The translations under genes and the position numbers were made by a program. 10,673 nt of DNA, from NCBI GenBank assembly GCA_013042495.1, contig JABDQB010000424.1, forward strand, positions 1 to 10,673, read 5' to 3'. The DNA is from Gemmatimonadota bacterium (GTDB lineage: Bacteria > Gemmatimonadota > Gemmatimonadetes > Palauibacterales > Palauibacteraceae). Below, one piece after another: positions 7,230-10,673 of this stretch. Positions within the stretch are counted from its first letter, which is position 1. Each line of letters starts with the position of its first letter. The notes under the pieces were generated by a model, which saw only the letters and a program-made list of their open reading frames with translations, was not told the DNA's origin and made no database searches.

Positions 7230-9302
7230 ATGGCTATGAGTGGCTTCGATCGAATCAGCGGCGACGTTCGCAGCGCCGCGCAGACCGCCGGACTGGCGCT
7301 CGCGCTTCTTCTCTCATCCTTCGCGGAGGCCGGGGCGCAAGGCGCGCTGTCCCTGTCGTCACCCGACGAGCGCAACGTGGTGACCGTGGGCATCGTGGAC
7401 GGTGCGCTCGTGTACGCGGTGGAGCGCGACCAGCGGAAGATTCTCCTCCCGTCGCGCCTTGGCTTCGAGTTCCGGAATGCCGTAGCGCTCGCCGACGGGC
7501 TCGAGATCGTCTCGTCCGAGCCGCACGCCCGGGACGAAGTGTGGGAGCAGCCGTGGGGCGAGATGGCCCTGGTGCGCGACCTGCACAACGAACTCCGCGT
7601 GACCGCGCGGGAGACCGCGGAGCCGGGCCGCGAAGTGGCGGTCGTGTTCCGCGCCTACGACGATGGGATCGCCTTCCGGTACGAGCTTCCGGAGCAGCCC
7701 GGGCTCGGCGAGTTCGAAATCATGGATGAGCTCACGGAATTCCACCTGGCGGACGATCCGCGGGCCTGGTGGATCCCGGCCAACGATCCGACGCATCGAT
7801 ACGAGCTCCTGTACCGGTCGTCGCCGGCGAGCACGATCCCGGAGGTGCACACGCCACTCACCCTGGAGACGCTGGACGGGCCGGTGATCGTGATCCACGA
7901 GGCGGACCTCGTAGACTACGCGGGCATGAATCTCACGGGCTCGTGGGAGCGGCGCCTGTCGGTGACCCTTCCCGCGTGGGCCGATGGCGTGAAGGTGCGC
8001 GGCCGTACGCCCTTCGTGACCCCGTGGCGGACGATCCAGATGGCGGACCGGGCCGCCGACCTCGTGCCTTCGACGCTCGGGCTCAACCTCAATCCGCCGA
8101 ACGCGATCGAGGACGTGAGCTGGATCGAGCCGATGAAGTACGTGGGGATCTGGTGGGGCATGCACATCAACACCGTGACGTGGGGCTCCGGGCCGAACCA
8201 TGGCGCCACCACCGAGAACACGACGCGCATGATCGACTTCGCGGCCGAAAACGGGTTTGGCGGCGTGCTCGTCGAAGGCTGGAACGTGGGGTGGGACGGG
8301 GACTGGATCGCCAACGCGGACCTGTTCTCGTTCACCGAGCCCTACCCGGACTTCGACCTGCCGGCCCTCGCAGCCTACGCCAACGATCGCGGCGTGACCC
8401 TGATCGGCCACAACGAGACGTCGATGGGGGTGACGAACTACGAGAACCAGCTGGACGACGCGTTCGCCCTGTACGAGAGCCTCGGTATCCGGGCCCTGAA
8501 GACGGGCTACGTGGGCGACGAGACCGCCGAGGGCCACGCGCATCACGGCCAGTACATGGTGCGGCACTGGCGGCGGGTGATCGAGGCGGCAGCCCGGCAC
8601 GGAATCATGCTCAACGTGCACGAGCCCATCAAGGATACGGGCGAGCGCCGCACGTGGCCCAACATGATGACCCGCGAGGGCGCCCGGGGTATGGAGTACA
8701 ACGCGTGGGGCCGGGAAGGCGGAAATCCGCCCGAGCACCACACGATTCTCTATTTCACGCGCCTGATCAGCGGGCCGCTGGACTACACGCCGGGCGTGTT
8801 CGACATCCTCATCTCATCGTCCGACGGAGCGCCCCGCGAGCCGGAGGAGTCCCGCCTGCGCACGACGCTCGCCAAGCAGCTGGCGCTCTACGTGGTGCTC
8901 TATTCGCCGCTCCAGATGGCGGCGGACCTGCCGGAGAACTACGAGGGTCAGCCCGCGTTCCAGTTCATCCGTGACGTGCCGGTCGACTGGGAGCTGAGCG
9001 CCACACTCGGGGGCAAGATCGGCGACTTCGTAGTGGTCCTGCGGAAGGACCGCGACGGGCCCGACTGGTACCTGGCCGCGATCACCGACGAGGAAGCCCG
9101 CAGCTTCGACATCACCCTGTCGTTCCTGCCCGAAGGCGAGGACTTCGTGGCCGAGATCTACGCCGATGGGGAAGGCGCCCACTGGCTGACGAACCCGCTG
9201 CCCGTGGCGATTTCGACCCAGGCCGTGGATGCGGCCTCGACGCTGACGCTGCAGCTGGCGCCGGGGGGCGGCCAGGCGATCCGGTTCCGACCGGCGGAGT
9301 AG
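7230..9302 (+). CDS. GH97 alpha-glucosidase, inverting SusB-type, exported
   Basis: Periplasmic or secreted exo-acting alpha-glucosidase releasing glucose from maltooligosaccharides. A Sec signal (basic n-region, core GLALALLLSS, cleavage near AEAGA-Q, residues 33-38) lacks a lipobox; the protein contains no cysteine at all. The architecture is that of GH97: N-terminal beta-sandwich (about 40-285), TIM barrel (about 286-570), C-terminal beta domain. The SusB catalytic set is present with exact spacing: Glu396 in GHNE (SusB E439), Glu465 in NVHE (E508), Glu489 in GMEY (general acid E532), and Glu483 (Ca2+ ligand E526); Glu152 is a candidate for ligand E194. The site used as nucleophile Asp in retaining GH97 enzymes reads KTGYV, so an inverting mechanism is expected. 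Length is 690 residues against about 738 for SusB. ATG at 7236 is an alternative start: GGA at 7224-7226 lies 9 nt before it but only 3 nt before ATG 7230. It is last in the plus-strand run. Confidence 0.93.
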   Translation: MAMSGFDRISGDVRSAAQTAGLALALLLSSFAEAGAQGALSLSSPDERNVVTVGIVDGALVYAVERDQRKILLPSRLGFEFRNAVALADGLEIVSSEPHARDEVWEQPWGEMALVRDLHNELRVTARETAEPGREVAVVFRAYDDGIAFRYELPEQPGLGEFEIMDELTEFHLADDPRAWWIPANDPTHRYELLYRSSPASTIPEVHTPLTLETLDGPVIVIHEADLVDYAGMNLTGSWERRLSVTLPAWADGVKVRGRTPFVTPWRTIQMADRAADLVPSTLGLNLNPPNAIEDVSWIEPMKYVGIWWGMHINTVTWGSGPNHGATTENTTRMIDFAAENGFGGVLVEGWNVGWDGDWIANADLFSFTEPYPDFDLPALAAYANDRGVTLIGHNETSMGVTNYENQLDDAFALYESLGIRALKTGYVGDETAEGHAHHGQYMVRHWRRVIEAAARHGIMLNVHEPIKDTGERRTWPNMMTREGARGMEYNAWGREGGNPPEHHTILYFTRLISGPLDYTPGVFDILISSSDGAPREPEESRLRTTLAKQLALYVVLYSPLQMAADLPENYEGQPAFQFIRDVPVDWELSATLGGKIGDFVVVLRKDRDGPDWYLAAITDEEARSFDITLSFLPEGEDFVAEIYADGEGAHWLTNPLPVAISTQAVDAASTLTLQLAPGGGQAIRFRPAE

Positions 9303-9304
9303 CC

Positions 9305-10673
9305 CTATTGACCGGATGGGTCGGTCAACTTCGCCACCGGCAGGGACCGGCGCTTCCACAACAGGTACAGGGCCGGAATCACCACCAGTGTCAGGGCTGT
9401 GGACGTGACCATCCCGCCCACCATCGGAGCCGCGATTCTCTTCATCACGTCGGCACCGGTGCCGTGACTCCACAGGATCGGCGCCAGTCCGAGGATGACG
9501 GTCGCCACGGTCATCACCTTGGGACGCAGGCGATCGACCGCGCCCTCGCGTACGGCCGCGACGAGGTCGGTTTCGGTGTGCAGGCGGTCGGTCGCGCGGC
9601 GCTCCTTCCAGGCCTCGTCGAGATACAGCAACATGATGACCCCGGTCTCAGCGGCGACACCGGCCAGCGCGATGAAACCCACCCATACGGCGACGCTCGT
9701 GTTGTAGCCGGCGAGCCACAGGTACCAGACCCCTCCGACGAGGGCGAACGGGACCGATAGCATCACGAGCAGGGACTCCGTCACACCTCGGAAGTTGAGG
9801 TACAGCAGCAGGAAGATGATCCCGACTGTGACCGGGACCACGAGGCCCAGGCGCTGCTTCACCCGCTGCATGAACTCCCACTGGCCGCTCCACTGAAGCG
9901 AATAGCCTGTCGGGAGACTGAGTTCAGCGGCTACGGCGGCTCTTGCCTCCGCCACATAGCCGCCCACATCGCGGCCCGCGATGTCGACGAACACCGTAGT
10001 GACCGGGAAGGCGTTCTCGGTCTTCACGGCCATCGGGCCCCGTCGCACCTCGATACGGGCGATCTGGCCCAGGGGGATCTGCACCCCCTCGCCGGCCGGA
10101 ATGATCACGTCACGGAGGTTCCCGACATCGTCGCGCAGCTCGCGCGGGTACCGGACGTTCACGGCGTAGCGCTCCCGACCCTCCACGGTGACCGCGGCGC
10201 TGATCCCGCCCACCGTGGCGGTGATGGCATCATGAATATCGCCGACGTTGAGCCCGAAGCGGGCCGCCTTGTGCCGATCGATCTCGATGTCGACGTAGTA
10301 GCCGGATACGCCCCTTTCGGCGAAGACACTGCGCGTGCCGGGCACGTCCGCGACGATTCCCTCCACCCGCTCGCCGAGGGTCTGCAGCGTGCCCAGGTCG
10401 GGCCCGAAGATCTTGATGCCGACCGGCGTGCGGACCCCCGTCGCCAGCATGTCTATTCGGCCCTTGATCGGCATCGTCCACGCGTTCGTGACCCCGGGCA
10501 GCCGCACCGCGTCGTCCATGCTCGCCAGGAGCCCGTCGAAGGTCACACCGGCCCGCCACTCCTCTTCCGGCCGTAAGGTGATCGTGGTTTCGAACATGTC
10601 CAGCGGCGCGGGATCCGTGGCCGTACCTGCGCGTCCGGTCTTGCCGAGGACGGTCTCGACCTCGGGGAACGAG
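9305..10673 (-). CDS. cusA: HME-RND Cu(I)/Ag(I) efflux pump, CusA-like, C-terminal half only
   Basis: Inner-membrane proton-driven metal pump of a CusCBA-type tripartite system. The frame is open to the right edge, so the N-terminal half lies outside; 455 residues are visible. GKTGRAGTATDPAPLDMFET is the HME-RND hallmark at the porter domain, and the end carries five helices matching TM8-TM12, including SVPFALVGG, GFIALAGVAAE and IAAPMVGG. By recalled alignment to E. coli CusA, the Met of PLDM (codon at 10595-10597) matches M623 and the Met of RIDM, 49 residues later, matches M672, both copper-binding; M573 would lie outside the window. This favours Cu/Ag over Co/Zn/Cd. The Met at 10597 is this internal residue and not a start. 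The tail PVAKLTDPSGQ ends 2 nt from the convergent GH97 stop. No functional link to the glucan genes is evident. The catalytic TM4 proton-relay residues cannot be checked here. Confidence 0.9.
   Translation of the reverse strand, partial: SFPEVETVLGKTGRAGTATDPAPLDMFETTITLRPEEEWRAGVTFDGLLASMDDAVRLPGVTNAWTMPIKGRIDMLATGVRTPVGIKIFGPDLGTLQTLGERVEGIVADVPGTRSVFAERGVSGYYVDIEIDRHKAARFGLNVGDIHDAITATVGGISAAVTVEGRERYAVNVRYPRELRDDVGNLRDVIIPAGEGVQIPLGQIARIEVRRGPMAVKTENAFPVTTVFVDIAGRDVGGYVAEARAAVAAELSLPTGYSLQWSGQWEFMQRVKQRLGLVVPVTVGIIFLLLYLNFRGVTESLLVMLSVPFALVGGVWYLWLAGYNTSVAVWVGFIALAGVAAETGVIMLLYLDEAWKERRATDRLHTETDLVAAVREGAVDRLRPKVMTVATVILGLAPILWSHGTGADVMKRIAAPMVGGMVTSTALTLVVIPALYLLWKRRSLPVAKLTDPSGQ
9308..9328 (+). 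terminator. Weak hairpin just after the GH97 stop
   Basis: TTGACCG (9308-9314) and CGGTCAA (9322-9328) are perfect 7-bp inverted arms around a 7-nt loop, beginning 6 nt after the GH97 stop codon. The hairpin lies within the last codons of the convergent pump gene. No T-run follows it (next bases are CTTCGCC), so it does not look like a strong intrinsic terminator; it could weakly pause transcription or protect an mRNA 3' end, or be chance. Confidence 0.25.

Larger units (their letters stand above)
1..9302 (+). other. Probable alpha-glucan utilisation operon
   Basis: Five genes share the plus strand with gaps of 40, 41, 22 and 13 nt, none holding a recognisable terminator or promoter. Their predicted roles form one pathway: amylase, debranching enzyme, alpha-glucosidase and two sugar carriers. 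The promoter, any regulator and any outer-membrane SusC/SusD-type porin must lie upstream of base 1 or elsewhere; none is in the window. Confidence 0.75.

Noticed and set aside
7359..8741. 460-codon minus-strand frame opposite the GH97 gene, and a similar one at 6434-7588
   Set aside because: Both lie across well-supported plus-strand genes and show no domain, signal or ribosome-binding site.
10595..10597. Met codon as start of a short 430-residue pump protein
   Set aside because: The frame continues upstream to the window edge with unmistakable HME-RND sequence, and this Met is a conserved metal-site residue.

Overview
The window is high-GC DNA (about two-thirds G+C by eye) and almost fully coding. 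It suggests a Gram-negative heterotroph that scavenges starch or glycogen. Evidence for a diderm cell is two lipoprotein glycoside hydrolases, an exported GH97 enzyme and an HME-RND efflux pump. The mix of a SLC45-like MFS carrier, GH13 lipoproteins, an SGLT-type symporter and GH97 at this base composition fits lineages such as Gemmatimonadota or Rhodothermota. That placement is inference; no rRNA or other marker gene is present.

Layout: positions 1-9302 hold five co-directional plus-strand genes with gaps of 13-41 nt, which looks like one operon whose promoter lies left of the window. In order they are: the 3' part of a SLC45-like MFS sugar carrier (1-990); a MalS-like GH13 alpha-amylase lipoprotein (1031-2740); a CBM48-GH13 pullulanase-like lipoprotein (2782-5148, real start probably upstream); an SGLT/SSS-family Na+/sugar symporter with a large extra periplasmic loop (5171-7216); and a secreted GH97 alpha-glucosidase with the inverting, SusB-type residue set (7230-9302). 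Two nucleotides beyond that stop, a convergent minus-strand gene ends (9305-10673). It is the C-terminal half of a CusA-like Cu(I)/Ag(I) RND pump and runs off the right edge.

Working model (inference): the surface or periplasmic lipoproteins cut alpha-1,4 and alpha-1,6 bonds of glucan. The GH97 enzyme releases glucose from the maltodextrins in the periplasm. Maltose could then enter through the MFS carrier and glucose through the SGLT-type symporter. No susC/susD outer-membrane pair, regulator, RNA gene, CRISPR array or mobile element is visible. No intergenic stretch exceeds 41 nt.

All catalytic residues expected for the three hydrolases, and the sugar and Na+ site residues of the symporter, can be read in the sequence. 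This is therefore mainly a well-formed glucan-utilisation locus and not a new kind of system. The points most worth a second look are the extra domain of about 110 residues in the symporter's extracellular gate loop, the missing canonical start codon of the pullulanase-like gene, and the 2-nt tail-to-tail junction with the metal pump gene.
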